The notes beneath the pieces were generated by a model. That model had not been told where the DNA came from. It searched no databases and saw only the letters and a program-made list of their open reading frames with translations. A stretch of 23,372 bases of DNA from a virus, in IMG/VR virus record IMGVR_UViG_3300048839_001175, positions 1 through 23,372 of that record. One strand, 5' to 3'. This document shows positions 1 to 8,318 of the stretch, in pieces (position 1 is the first letter of the stretch; each line of letters opens with the position of its first letter). The translations under genes and the position numbers were made by a program.

Positions 1-2
1 CA

Positions 3-1376
3 CTCATGCTCGATGCCGACGGCGGCGAAGTTTTCATGTGGTGTACTGATGAGGTTTTCGCGCTCAAATCCTATAACGGCGTGGTTGCTCCGACCTTGCG
101 CCTTTGGGACAAGAACGAGGGTTTTTACATTGGTTTGAAATCTCCGGACATCCTTGCTGCAACCAGAACCTACGTTCTTCCAGCTACGGATGGGTCCTCA
201 GGACAAGTCCTATCGACTGACGGGTCGGGAGTTCTGTCATGGGCCACAGCCGGAGCGCCAGCCGGAATAACCGGCGCGGTACAGTTTAACGCGTCCGGCG
301 CCTTTGCCGCCGATGCGGCCACATTCTTTTGGGATGCCTCTAACAAGCGCCTTGGTCTTGGCACCAATGCCCCGGCGGGGCGTTTACATTTAGCCGCGCC
401 GACCGGGAACCCTTTAATGCTCCGGCTCACAGCCTTTACCACTCAGGCCGGGTATTTATCATTCACCAATTCAGGCGCCGATTACACTCACTTTATTGGC
501 GCGGAAAGTAGCGCTGGAACCGGCCTACTTGGCAGCGGAGATTCTTTTGCCCTAGCCATCGGCACTGGCGGTTCACACCCTATTTGCTTTCACACTGGCG
601 GTGTGACCACACCGCGACTACGAATCAGTACCGCCGATATTCGCACGTCGCTGGACATTATCCCGAATAGCGCGGGCGCTCGAAATGTTGGAACCTTGGC
701 CACATATTTCCAAACTATGCGGGCATCAAACTTCCAAGCCATAAACACCAATGGCGGTGAATTTGTCGTCATGAACACGGGCGGTACAGGCTATTGCCGC
801 CTCACTGCGGGGAATACAACCCTCCCCTCTGGTCAAACCAATGGCTCCGGCCTTAACGACCAAGGTGCAACCACCGTACTTGCAATGTGGACTTCAAGCG
901 CCGCAGGTTCCCGCGGAATAAACATTGAAACCGGAAACGGTACGGCTGGGAATTCCGGAAGCATCCTAATTAAAACGGGGACTGCAACCGGCACCAGGGG
1001 CGCAATCACCCTCAACGCCCGAATTCTCGATTTAGCCAACGCTCCGCTCGGGACGAATTGGCTTCCCGATCAAAACGCGACATGGAATCTTGGCTCCGGC
1101 AGCGCGGCCTTTGGCCAACTCTACGTGACTCAAATCTTCCCCAACACCGGCAATTTATTGTCGATTACCGGGGACGCTGGAATAGATTTCTACTCCGGCG
1201 GCGACATCACCTACGACACCCAGTTAAACGGTTCACATCTATTTTTCGGTGGGCCTTTACGCCTCCCCACGTTTTCGTCGGCTCCTATCCCAACTGGGGC
1301 CGGAGACATGTACTACGACACCACGACGAACAAGTCCTACACATGGGACGGAAGCACCTGGCAGGCGCATTGGTAA
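3..1376 (+). CDS. Tail fibre-like protein (5' end cut by window edge)
   Basis: The frame is open to the left edge. An ATG lies at 6, but too little sequence precedes it to judge a ribosome-binding site, so I treat the gene as 5'-partial. The visible ~457 residues are Gly/Ser/Thr/Ala-rich, with no transmembrane segment, as in trimeric tail fibres. Near residue 55 is LPATDGSSGQVLSTDGSG followed by LSW, a motif I know from phage fibres and bacterial surface proteins with repeated collar-like units. Later come unit-like phrases typical of such fibres (LGLGTNAPAGRLHL near 115; IPNSAGARNVGT near 217) and a C-terminal stretch (residues ~425-456: GAGDMYYDTTTNKSYTWDGS) that commonly closes fibre subdomains. 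No peptidase S74 chaperone is visible. It is the first of three consecutive appendage genes, so a role in host recognition is likely. The exact family is not assigned. Confidence 0.75.
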   Translation, partial: LMLDADGGEVFMWCTDEVFALKSYNGVVAPTLRLWDKNEGFYIGLKSPDILAATRTYVLPATDGSSGQVLSTDGSGVLSWATAGAPAGITGAVQFNASGAFAADAATFFWDASNKRLGLGTNAPAGRLHLAAPTGNPLMLRLTAFTTQAGYLSFTNSGADYTHFIGAESSAGTGLLGSGDSFALAIGTGGSHPICFHTGGVTTPRLRISTADIRTSLDIIPNSAGARNVGTLATYFQTMRASNFQAINTNGGEFVVMNTGGTGYCRLTAGNTTLPSGQTNGSGLNDQGATTVLAMWTSSAAGSRGINIETGNGTAGNSGSILIKTGTATGTRGAITLNARILDLANAPLGTNWLPDQNATWNLGSGSAAFGQLYVTQIFPNTGNLLSITGDAGIDFYSGGDITYDTQLNGSHLFFGGPLRLPTFSSAPIPTGAGDMYYDTTTNKSYTWDGSTWQAHW

Positions 1377-1388
1377 TTTGAGACCATA

Positions 1389-1428
1389 GGACTTAAGCAC
1401 GGACGCTGCTTAGGTCCACGGACGGACC
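1389..1428 (+). promoter_or_regulatory. Two mutually exclusive hairpins in the leader of the second fibre gene
   Basis: In the 123-bp gap between two fibre genes, 1389-1399 (GGACTTAAGCA) can pair with 1407-1417 (TGCTTAGGTCC) as an 11-bp stem with one G-U pair and a 7-nt loop. The last five bases of that 3' arm (GGTCC, 1413-1417) can instead pair perfectly with GGACC at 1424-1428. The two stems cannot coexist. No U-tract follows, so this is not a classical terminator. A small GGGC/GCCC hairpin follows at 1470-1482, just before the AAAAAGGGGG ribosome-binding site. It could tune expression of the next gene or be an RNA-processing site; the function is inferred only. Confidence 0.4.
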
Positions 1429-1499
1429 GCTTGACTTATCAGGCAACCGACCGAACAATTTAACTTGCGGGGCACACAGCCCGTTAAAAAGGGGGAGAC

Positions 1500-2237
1500 A
1501 TGCCGAAGTTCTACGGCGAGCTACAAGAGGCTTCACTCGAAAACCTGGCCTCTGACCCAAGCTCCACCGTCGCGGGTAGAGTGTGGCGAAACACGACCGA
1601 AAACCGCATCAAAACCGACGATGGGACGATAAAGCGGGCGTTGCTCCGAAACGACGACAAACTCGCTATCGGGAATTCCGGGACCGCAAACGAGAATGTC
1701 CGTTTGAACCGGGCCGCTGCGAGTGTGCTCCAGCTACTCCAGGGCGGAAACGTCACCCCTGAAGGAACCCTCGCCACATCGGCGATAGCCCAACTTTCCT
1801 CACGACTTGAAAACTACACCGACGCTGGTAAACCCGCCCCTGGAAACCCAGGGCGTTTGATTTTCGTTACCGACCTCGTCGAAGTTCAATACGACAATGG
1901 TGCCACCTGGCTTTCCATCGCTGGCTCAAGCGGCGGCTTTGGCGCCCTTGGTGTGCTCGTGGTCAACGCGAATACCGTGCTCACGAGCGGCGATAATCGC
2001 CGAATCCTGATGCTCGATTCAAGCGGCGGGTCGTTCAATATCGAGCTTCCAACCCCAGCCGCCAACTTCCTGCTCACAATTAAAGACTTCCTCGGCGAGC
2101 TTGAAAACTTCCCCGTTACATTGACCCGATCAAACCCATTGGTGAAGATCGAGGGGTTGGCCGCGGACTATGAGCTTCGCGCGGCCTGGGGAAATTGGAG
2201 CTTGTTCTCGGACGGTACGCACTACTACTTCGCATAA
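1500..2237 (+). CDS. Tail fibre / receptor-binding-type structural protein
   Basis: This is a 245-residue protein starting at ATG 1500 behind GGGGGAGAC, a good ribosome-binding site. I do not recognise a named family for the whole protein. The N-terminal half is polar (LASDPSSTVAGRVWRNTTEN), a phrase typical of phage particle proteins that begin by trimming empty fields. The middle (residues ~120-140, GRLIFVTDLVEVQYDNGATW) and the C-terminal ~75 residues (NRRILMLDSSGGSFNIELP, then IKDFLGELENFPVTLTRSN and WSLFSDGTHYYF) follow the pattern of beta-rich tail-tip domains seen in many phage spikes and fibres. There is no signal peptide or membrane segment. It sits between two other appendage genes with only 12 bp before the next one, so it is probably a tail appendage subunit co-expressed with them. 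Confidence 0.65.
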   Translation: MPKFYGELQEASLENLASDPSSTVAGRVWRNTTENRIKTDDGTIKRALLRNDDKLAIGNSGTANENVRLNRAAASVLQLLQGGNVTPEGTLATSAIAQLSSRLENYTDAGKPAPGNPGRLIFVTDLVEVQYDNGATWLSIAGSSGGFGALGVLVVNANTVLTSGDNRRILMLDSSGGSFNIELPTPAANFLLTIKDFLGELENFPVTLTRSNPLVKIEGLAADYELRAAWGNWSLFSDGTHYYFA

Positions 2238-2249
2238 AGAGGGCCTACA

Positions 2250-3773
2250 ATGAAGAACTTGGTCAAAAAGGTATTTACTCGCCAGGGCTCCACAAGCGAC
2301 CAATTTACGGTGCCAGCCGGAGTGAACAAACTCCGCGTGGTGTTCCAGGAAAACTTTGGTGAGGACGCGTTCTTCCCCACCAACGGCCTCGATCAATTTG
2401 GCGACATGTACTCTTGGGGCACTGCCCAAGTTGGAGACGGGTCCAACTTAAACCGCTTGTCGCCGGTAAATATCAGCTTTTTCACCGGCATCATGAAGGC
2501 CCCGTTCCACCGCGCCGACGGACAATTCATCAACTGGGGAACCAATTCCCACGGCCAACTTGGGGTTGGCGACGTGGTCACGCGGTCGGTTCCAACCCTT
2601 GTGACCGGCGGCCATGTGTTCAAGAAAATCTATCGCGGTGTTAACACCTGTTACGGCCTCAAAGAAAACGGCGAGCTTTACGCCTGGGGGCGAAACGAAC
2701 ACGGCCAACTAGGCGTTGGTGATGTGGCCTCTCGGTCCACGCCGACTCTCGTTACCGGGTTCACGTTCACGGATTTTTGGCCCGATCAACAGGCCGATTC
2801 CGCCGTTGGTATTTTCGCCAAGGACACCGACGGCCAAATGTGGGGCTGGGGCTATGACGGCACGGGCAGTCTCGGCAACGGAATCCTCGGCTCCCAAAGC
2901 ACGCCGACATTGGTGCTTGGAGCCCTTGATTTTGTGAAGATAGAACGCTGCGGGCAAGGCGGCGCCGTACCGTTACACCATACTCTTGGGCTCACCAAAG
3001 ACGGCGACATTTATGCCTGGGGGATGGGCACTTCCGGCCAACTTGGCGATAACGCTATTCAGACCCGAAGCTCGCCCGTTGCCGTAATCGGTGGATTGAA
3101 ATTCCGCGACATCATGGCGGGCACTGATTTCTCCATGGGCCTCACAACTGGGGGAACCCTTTATGCTTGGGGATTAAATACCGCTGGCCAACTGGGTCAG
3201 GGAAACATCTTTCCCAAAAGCTCGCCGGTTGCTGTGACCGGTCTTGGTTCAGTGGGCACATGGAAAGCCTATGCCGCTGGGCAATCGGCCTACGCCATCG
3301 GTAATGACCGAAAGCTCTACGCCTGGGGACACCAGGAAACCCTGTTCCCCGTGCTCGGCACCAACGATGTGGCTAAGAAATCAGTACCCACACTGGTATT
3401 CACAATTGGGTCCGCCGACATTATTGAATGTCTCGTCAAGCCCCTCCAAGGGCGCTTTGTGGAGGCAGTCACGAAGTTCGGCACGCGATACGGGTGGGGC
3501 GAGAACACGGCGGCTGGCAACCTCGGAAGTAACTCTGGGACTTTACGGTTCTCAGCGCCACAACAAGTTCTTGGTCCCAATATCGTAGGTCCCACCATCG
3601 ACGGCAATACGTGGTGGAAACGGCCCGAGGTCAAATCCGAAATCCACGAGGTTGATGTCACGCCGGGGGACACCATCACCATCGCCTACACTCAAGGACC
3701 AATTGTGCTGGGAGGACTCGGCCTATCGTCATCGCAGTTTTGCAAAGCTGTTGAGCTTCAGTGGGTGGGATAA
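2250..3773 (+). CDS. RCC1-repeat beta-propeller tail appendage protein
   Basis: This is a 507-residue protein starting at ATG 2250 with AGAGGG upstream. It contains eight W-G signatures, at about residues 56, 96, 146, 200, 257, 307, 359 and 416, spaced 40-57 residues apart. Several read YAWGxxxxGQLGxG, the hallmark of RCC1 (regulator of chromosome condensation) repeats that fold into a seven-bladed propeller; the partial first and last repeats would close the ring. Flanking the propeller are FTVPAGVNKLRVV (residues 19-31) and EVDVTPGDTITIAY (467-480). These are the two halves of a tail-tip motif that in many phage fibres brackets a glycine-rich segment. I infer that the propeller is inserted into that domain and shows at the tail surface, perhaps for receptor binding. 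It follows two fibre genes and overlaps the glycosyltransferase gene by one base (TAATG). No nucleotide-exchange role is implied. Confidence 0.85.
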   Translation: MKNLVKKVFTRQGSTSDQFTVPAGVNKLRVVFQENFGEDAFFPTNGLDQFGDMYSWGTAQVGDGSNLNRLSPVNISFFTGIMKAPFHRADGQFINWGTNSHGQLGVGDVVTRSVPTLVTGGHVFKKIYRGVNTCYGLKENGELYAWGRNEHGQLGVGDVASRSTPTLVTGFTFTDFWPDQQADSAVGIFAKDTDGQMWGWGYDGTGSLGNGILGSQSTPTLVLGALDFVKIERCGQGGAVPLHHTLGLTKDGDIYAWGMGTSGQLGDNAIQTRSSPVAVIGGLKFRDIMAGTDFSMGLTTGGTLYAWGLNTAGQLGQGNIFPKSSPVAVTGLGSVGTWKAYAAGQSAYAIGNDRKLYAWGHQETLFPVLGTNDVAKKSVPTLVFTIGSADIIECLVKPLQGRFVEAVTKFGTRYGWGENTAAGNLGSNSGTLRFSAPQQVLGPNIVGPTIDGNTWWKRPEVKSEIHEVDVTPGDTITIAYTQGPIVLGGLGLSSSQFCKAVELQWVG

Positions 3774-4774
3774 TGGACCAAATCGTCGTACCCGCACACA
3801 TGATTCCGGCGTTTCGGGCGTTTAAGGCGCTCAAGAACGGCACGGAGAAAAATCTCCTTATCACCACCTGGGGTGGGCTGGGGGACCAAGTGTGTGCGGA
3901 GCCGACGTTGCGCTACGCCCTTGAGCAATTTGGTGACAAGGCCAACTTGTCGCTCGCTACCTACGTGCCGGAAGTGTTCAGGCATTTGAAGTTCAAGCGC
4001 GTCTTCGATCTTGAACAAGAGCAACCGGCCTATGACAAGTACCTCACCTTTCAGACCATTTGCGATCAGCGCGACGTGGCCTGGAGTTTCCTCAATCACT
4101 GCATTATCAACTGCGTGGACTTTCCATCCCTTTCGGCTTTCCGCTGCACGCTGCCGATCAAGGCCAAAGAGGTAAAGCTTTTCTCCACGCCGATAAAAAT
4201 TCCGGACGCCAGTGTGGTGGTGCATCCGGGAAAGCATTGGCCCTCGAAAACCTTCCCCAAAGAGTGGTGGGACGAGGTCCTGGTGTGCTTGAGGGGTTTT
4301 GGATTAATCCCAGTTATCATCGGTAAAGATTTGGATGATGCCCGTGGAACTGTGGACGTGAGCACTGAAGGTTGTGTAGACTTGAGAAACCAACTCGATT
4401 TGAACGGGATGGTTTACCTGCTACAACAAGCGAAAGTGATTCTCACCAATGACTCCAGCCCAATTCACATTGGAGCCAGCGGCCATGCCTTCATCGGATT
4501 CGTGGCTACTTGCAAGCATCCTGATTATATTTCTCATTGGCGTATGGGTCAGTGGTCCTGGCGAATGAAGAACCTTGGCCGGGGCGGCATATGGGAGCAC
4601 CTTGACCATTTGCCGAACAAAGCCGACGACGTGACCGTAGACCAATGCGACCCGGAGCTTTTGAAATCCTGGTTGCCTGAGCCAATAGAAATAGCCGAGT
4701 GGGCCGCCTGTTCCGTCAACCAATACAAAGAAGAACCCATCGACAAGAGGCAGTGGCGTGAAACCCTTGCTTGA
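3773..4774 (+). CDS. GT9-like glycosyltransferase (heptosyltransferase family)
   Basis: I chose ATG 3773, which shares one base with the stop of the RCC1 gene (TAATG) and has GGTGGGA just upstream; a GTG at 3761 is possible. The protein is 333 residues, close to the family's usual length. The N-terminal half opens with LLITTWGGLGDQVCAEPTLR, matching the glycine-rich start of GT-B enzymes of the ADP-heptose:LPS heptosyltransferase family (GT9). The C-terminal half carries VVHPGKHWPSKTFPKEWW and later VILTNDSSPIHIGAS, the family's donor-binding signatures. Such enzymes move sugars to lipopolysaccharide in the cytoplasm. In a phage, the target could be host LPS (receptor masking) or the phage's own fibres; position between a tail protein and the lysis genes fits either. 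Donor and acceptor cannot be read from the sequence. Confidence 0.8.
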   Translation: MDQIVVPAHMIPAFRAFKALKNGTEKNLLITTWGGLGDQVCAEPTLRYALEQFGDKANLSLATYVPEVFRHLKFKRVFDLEQEQPAYDKYLTFQTICDQRDVAWSFLNHCIINCVDFPSLSAFRCTLPIKAKEVKLFSTPIKIPDASVVVHPGKHWPSKTFPKEWWDEVLVCLRGFGLIPVIIGKDLDDARGTVDVSTEGCVDLRNQLDLNGMVYLLQQAKVILTNDSSPIHIGASGHAFIGFVATCKHPDYISHWRMGQWSWRMKNLGRGGIWEHLDHLPNKADDVTVDQCDPELLKSWLPEPIEIAEWAACSVNQYKEEPIDKRQWRETLA

Positions 4775-5189
4775 TTATGCCATGCGCTTTATCGGCGTAC
4801 CTTATGTCTGGGGTGGGGATTCGCCGCAGGGGTTTGATTGCTCGGGGTTCGTTCAGCATGTGCTGCAATCGGTTGGGGCCGACCCCAAGGGGGACCAAAC
4901 CGCACGCGCGCTTCACGATTTACTTCTCGTCCAAGGCGGCTTGCCATTAAACCATCCGCAGGCTGGCGCCCTGGTATTTTACGGGACCGCTAAAACGGCC
5001 ATAAACCACGTCTCCATTTGCCTGAGCGAATACCAAATCATTGAGGCTGGCGGCGGTGGGTCCACCACGACCAACGCCCAGGAAGCCGCAAAGACTGGTG
5101 CCTCGGTTCGAGTACGGCCCTACACTCACCGAAAAGACGTTGTGGCAATCGTGCTGCCGAATTATCCGCTGTGGGTGACAAATGGCTGA
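4758..5189 (+). CDS. NlpC/P60-family peptidoglycan hydrolase (endolysin or tail lysin)
   Basis: This is a 143-residue protein starting at GTG 4758 behind AAGAGGCA, overlapping the glycosyltransferase gene by 17 bp. It is a single NlpC/P60 domain: YVWGGDSPQGFDCSGFVQ holds the catalytic cysteine (C28), and INHVSICL holds the catalytic histidine (H84), followed by IIEAGGGGS. These enzymes cut D-Glu/meso-DAP-type peptide bonds in peptidoglycan. There is no signal peptide, cell-wall-binding domain or transmembrane segment, so it would need a holin, or be carried in the virion. Two small membrane proteins follow directly with overlapping starts, which favours a lysis-cassette endolysin. In many phages a domain of this type is instead the tail-tip hydrolase; the tail genes on both sides keep that possible. 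Confidence 0.85.
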   Translation: MKPLLDYAMRFIGVPYVWGGDSPQGFDCSGFVQHVLQSVGADPKGDQTARALHDLLLVQGGLPLNHPQAGALVFYGTAKTAINHVSICLSEYQIIEAGGGGSTTTNAQEAAKTGASVRVRPYTHRKDVVAIVLPNYPLWVTNG

Positions 5190-5436
5190 ACAGGCAATCG
5201 CTCAAATCCCCACCAGTGTGTATGTGATTCTCGGGACGCTCGTAGTCGCCAATCTCGGCACCGTGGTCACAATTATTTATGGTATTGGCCGCCTCGTGTG
5301 GTTTATCGCGAAACTCGATTCGCGCGTGAACGTCATTGAGGCGGAACACAGCAAAGACATCAACGCGGCCCACGAAGCCATCCGGGAACTCCGGAAGGAA
5401 ATTCGGACGCCGCACACTAAGGGGGCTGGGCTATGA
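5182..5436 (+). CDS. Small membrane protein, holin candidate
   Basis: This 84-residue protein starts at ATG 5182, eight bases inside the end of the hydrolase gene. Residues ~12-42 are hydrophobic (VYVILGTLVVANLGTVVTII, then YGIGRLVWFIA), enough for one long or two short membrane spans. Residues ~44-76 are charged and helical (coiled-coil-like, ending RELRKEIRTPH). One N-terminal span plus a charged cytoplasmic helix, next to a lysin and another small membrane gene, fits a holin or an accessory lysis protein. No family signature is certain. It overlaps the next gene by ATGA. Confidence 0.55.
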   Translation: MAEQAIAQIPTSVYVILGTLVVANLGTVVTIIYGIGRLVWFIAKLDSRVNVIEAEHSKDINAAHEAIRELRKEIRTPHTKGAGL

Positions 5437-5657
5437 CGGGAATGAAAATTTGGGGAATCATCCGCGCGATTCTTCCGACAAAGAAAATCGGTGCTTGGAT
5501 TTTGGGAATCCTTGGAGCCGTGGTTGCGCTGATTCTTGGCGTATCAAACACGGATTTGAAAGAGCAATTTTGCGCCACAAAAGAAGTGGTCGAACTTCCG
5601 AAGATCGAGGTCCAAGCTCCAGCCGCACTGCCGGTTGAAGCGACCACGAAGAAATAA
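5433..5657 (+). CDS. Small single-span membrane protein, lysis accessory candidate
   Basis: This 74-residue protein begins with ATGA, overlapping the preceding stop by four bases. After a basic stretch (PTKK) comes one clear membrane span (residues ~19-40, IGAWILGILGAVVALILGV), then a ~35-residue polar tail with one cysteine and a Pro/Ala-rich end (ELPKIEVQAPAALPVEATTKK). The layout resembles small spanin-like or antiholin-like proteins, with an anchor and a Pro-rich periplasmic tail. I see no lipobox, so an o-spanin is not supported. The assignment rests mostly on its place in the lysis cassette. Confidence 0.5.
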   Translation: MTGMKIWGIIRAILPTKKIGAWILGILGAVVALILGVSNTDLKEQFCATKEVVELPKIEVQAPAALPVEATTKK

Positions 5658-5666
5658 GGGGGCCGC

Positions 5667-6047
5667 ATGTTAACGCTTTCCTACGGGTATAAAAAACCCC
5701 AAGCCGGGGACAAGGGCACGCCTTTGTTTCAGGCGCTTGAGGAAAATATCCAACGGGTCAATGACCATAACCACGATGGCGTGAATTCCCCCGCCCTCAC
5801 CGCGCAGTCTTTGCAGGGGATTCCGCAAAGCATCCTCGCCGCGAACTGGGTTGCCTTCGGTCCCACGGGCCATTACCGTCAATTGGTGACGATGTTTGCC
5901 GGGTTTAACTTTGACACCTGCTACACGAGCTTCAGGAAAACCACGGGGGAAATGATTTACCCGACGGTTGAGCGATTCTCGGCGACGCAGTTTTACGTCT
6001 ACACGACCGACCCGACTTTAGATTTCGTTGCAGTGTACGGGGGATAA
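5667..6047 (+). CDS. Small tail/fibre-associated structural protein
   Basis: This 126-residue protein starts at ATG 5667 behind AAGGGGGCCGC. Near residue 28 it reads NIQRVNDHNHDGVNS; the NDHNHDGVNS phrase recurs in phage tail and fibre proteins near their N-terminus, followed there by a list of receptor-facing units. The C-terminal ~70 residues are mixed beta-type (YRQLVTMFAGFNFDTCYTSF and VERFSATQFYVYTTDP), with no membrane span. I recognise the motif but not a function. It lies between the lysis genes and the 756-residue tail protein, whose TTG start follows its stop immediately, so the two are probably coupled and made late. Confidence 0.6.
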   Translation: MLTLSYGYKKPQAGDKGTPLFQALEENIQRVNDHNHDGVNSPALTAQSLQGIPQSILAANWVAFGPTGHYRQLVTMFAGFNFDTCYTSFRKTTGEMIYPTVERFSATQFYVYTTDPTLDFVAVYGG

Positions 6048-8318
6048 TTGGCTGATAGCTCAATGAACCCCTTCGAGGTTTTTAGTTTCTCGAAGGGCAT
6101 CACCGATGACACGTTCGAGCAAGTCTACGACGCCGCGGCGGAACTTGATAATTTCACCATCACGTCGGACGGACTACTTGATTCCCGCGATGGCTCGGTG
6201 GTTGACAACGTGGACTTCGGCCAAATTCCGGCGGGCGTCGCGCGCGTGGGCGCGCTGATAAATTACGCCAACAACGATAAGCTTTTTGTGAACTCCGGGC
6301 GCCAGCTTTTTTACCGCAACCCCGACGCCTACGACATCCTCCGCGGACCGGACAATAACGAGGTTCTTTCAAGCGGCGACGACTCCAGTGCCGTGTCGTT
6401 CTCGCAGTGGAACAACCACCTTTACATCACCAACGATGCGTACTCCAGGCCGGTGAAGGTTTATAAAGACGAAAATGGGGTTTACAAAGTCCGGGCTAAT
6501 GGTTTCGATTATCTCGCAACCGACCCGGTCGTTACGGCGGGAGCCGTGGGCACCAGGGCCTACGCCTACGCGTTTCATTTCCACTTCACCTACATGGTGG
6601 GAAATCAAGAGTTCCAAGATTTTGGTCCCACCACGGTAGTTCAGGTTTTAGATTCCGGGGACCCGAGTGTGAATCCGAACCTTGTGTCCGGGATTCCGGT
6701 TCTCTCAAACGGCGTTGACGGGAATTACGATTTGGCGAATGTGAAAATTTTCATCTATCGAACCGTCGATGGTGGGGAGACATTCTACAAAGTCGGCGAG
6801 GTCACTAACGGTACCACCACGTTCAACGATAACGTGAGTGACGACTTCGCTCAGGAAAATGGCTTGGTGCTTTATACCGACGATGGGACCGTGGATTTTG
6901 AAATCCCGCCGCTTGCGAAGTTCGTTCATGTCGTCAACAATATCGGGTACTATGCATCCACCAAAGAGGGAACCGAGGACTTCGAGTTCCGTGTTCGACA
7001 AAGTGTGCCGGGCGCGCCGGGCGCTGTGCCTGGCGATTTTTACGTGGACCTCGAAGATAAAATCACTGGGCTCAGTTCCACCAAGTCCATCCCGCTGGTT
7101 TTCTGCAAGCGGTATATTTATCGCCTTGAGCAAGGCTTTGATCGGTTTGGCCGGGGCAGCATTCGCCCTATTCGCATCAGTGATACCGCTGGTTGCGTTT
7201 CAAACTTATCCATTGTCCAAGCCGAAAACTTTGTCCTTTGGGCCGGACAAGACGGGTTCTACGCCAGCGACGGTTATCAGGTCTTTAAAATCTCCGACTC
7301 CAACAACACCCGATACCGCAGCATCCTTGATTCCCAAATTCAGCAAAACCGAATTACGGGAACCTTCAACGAAAAAGACCGCAGGGTGTACTGGGGAGTT
7401 CAGCGCAATTCCTCTAACCTTGATAACGACTCCCTTGTTGTTCTTGACATGCGTTGGGGAGTTTCAGCAAAGAGCACGTTTACCACATGGTCGGGAAATA
7501 GTTTCAGACCGACCGCCTTAGGTTTCTTCGCTGGTTTCCTTTATCGCGGCGACCGCCGTGGTTTTGTGTTCAAGCACTCAAGCGCGTACGACACCGACCC
7601 AAGAATCGACATCCTCACGACACCAAACAACTGGTCCAATGAGACCATCATTTGGACGTACAAGTCGGTCAACATCAACTTCGGCTCCACGTTCAATCGC
7701 AAACTGCCAACCAAGATTTTGCTCCAAGCGGCGAACCGCGCGAACACCACGATTCAAATTGTGGCGATTTCCGACGATGGGCGAATTGAGCGGTCCTTGA
7801 AGCCAATTCGCTGGCGCAGGAATTTCATTTGGGGCGACACGGAGTTTTCCTGGAACAATCCGGACTGTGTGTGGCGTGGAACTGGTCTCATCGAACAATG
7901 GCGCCGCTTCCCAGCCCGGTCCTTAAGGCTTTCCTACCTTCAGCTTGTCATCACCAACGGCTATTCCATTGTGACCAACTCCGACACCGACGGCACCGCG
8001 ACCTTCGACGGGACCCTCAACCAAATAACCCTTGATGACACAGTGAACAATAAGTGGCCGGACGATGTGGTCGGCTACACGATACGCTCAAGCTTTGATG
8101 GGTACACCCGAGAGTTTGAAGTCTCGGTGAGAAACTCCGATACCGTCATCACGGTCATCGACTCGGAGGGATTGCTTCCGGACGGGTCCTTGGAATGGGA
8201 GCTTTGGGGATTCAAAAAGGGTGAGCCCTTAAAGCTCTTGGGGTACAACGTGCATTGGAGCGACGTATCCCAAACCCAAAACACCTACGAGACTGGTCAG
8301 GACGGAAGCAACGCTTAA
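6048..8318 (+). CDS. Tail nozzle / packaged-DNA stabilisation-like protein
   Basis: This 756-residue protein has a TTG start at 6048, directly after the preceding stop and 3 nt beyond a GGGGGA run; an ATG at 6063 has no comparable site. It is large, beta-rich and without membrane spans. The N-terminus has SKGITDDTFEQVYDAAAELD then DGLLDSRDGS, and the middle has repeated blade-like phrases (FSQWNNHLYITNDAYSRPVK; FVLWAGQDGFYASDGYQVFK; DRRVYWGVQRN). This resembles the propeller proteins that close podovirus tails, such as the P22 gp10 stabilisation family and T7 gp12 nozzle, which seal packaged DNA below the adaptor ring. The adaptor-like gene follows 55 bp later, the usual partner. The alternative is another large tail or baseplate protein; I did not verify similarity by search. 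Confidence 0.65.
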   Translation: MADSSMNPFEVFSFSKGITDDTFEQVYDAAAELDNFTITSDGLLDSRDGSVVDNVDFGQIPAGVARVGALINYANNDKLFVNSGRQLFYRNPDAYDILRGPDNNEVLSSGDDSSAVSFSQWNNHLYITNDAYSRPVKVYKDENGVYKVRANGFDYLATDPVVTAGAVGTRAYAYAFHFHFTYMVGNQEFQDFGPTTVVQVLDSGDPSVNPNLVSGIPVLSNGVDGNYDLANVKIFIYRTVDGGETFYKVGEVTNGTTTFNDNVSDDFAQENGLVLYTDDGTVDFEIPPLAKFVHVVNNIGYYASTKEGTEDFEFRVRQSVPGAPGAVPGDFYVDLEDKITGLSSTKSIPLVFCKRYIYRLEQGFDRFGRGSIRPIRISDTAGCVSNLSIVQAENFVLWAGQDGFYASDGYQVFKISDSNNTRYRSILDSQIQQNRITGTFNEKDRRVYWGVQRNSSNLDNDSLVVLDMRWGVSAKSTFTTWSGNSFRPTALGFFAGFLYRGDRRGFVFKHSSAYDTDPRIDILTTPNNWSNETIIWTYKSVNINFGSTFNRKLPTKILLQAANRANTTIQIVAISDDGRIERSLKPIRWRRNFIWGDTEFSWNNPDCVWRGTGLIEQWRRFPARSLRLSYLQLVITNGYSIVTNSDTDGTATFDGTLNQITLDDTVNNKWPDDVVGYTIRSSFDGYTREFEVSVRNSDTVITVIDSEGLLPDGSLEWELWGFKKGEPLKLLGYNVHWSDVSQTQNTYETGQDGSNA

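Noticed and set aside
1431-1465. TTGACT as a -35 in the fibre-gene leader
   Set aside because: No acceptable -10 stands at 15-19 nt; the best A/T match is about 22 nt away.
3-3773. Diversity-generating retroelement acting on the fibre genes
   Set aside because: No reverse transcriptase, template repeat or adenine-variable C-terminal cassette is visible in the window.
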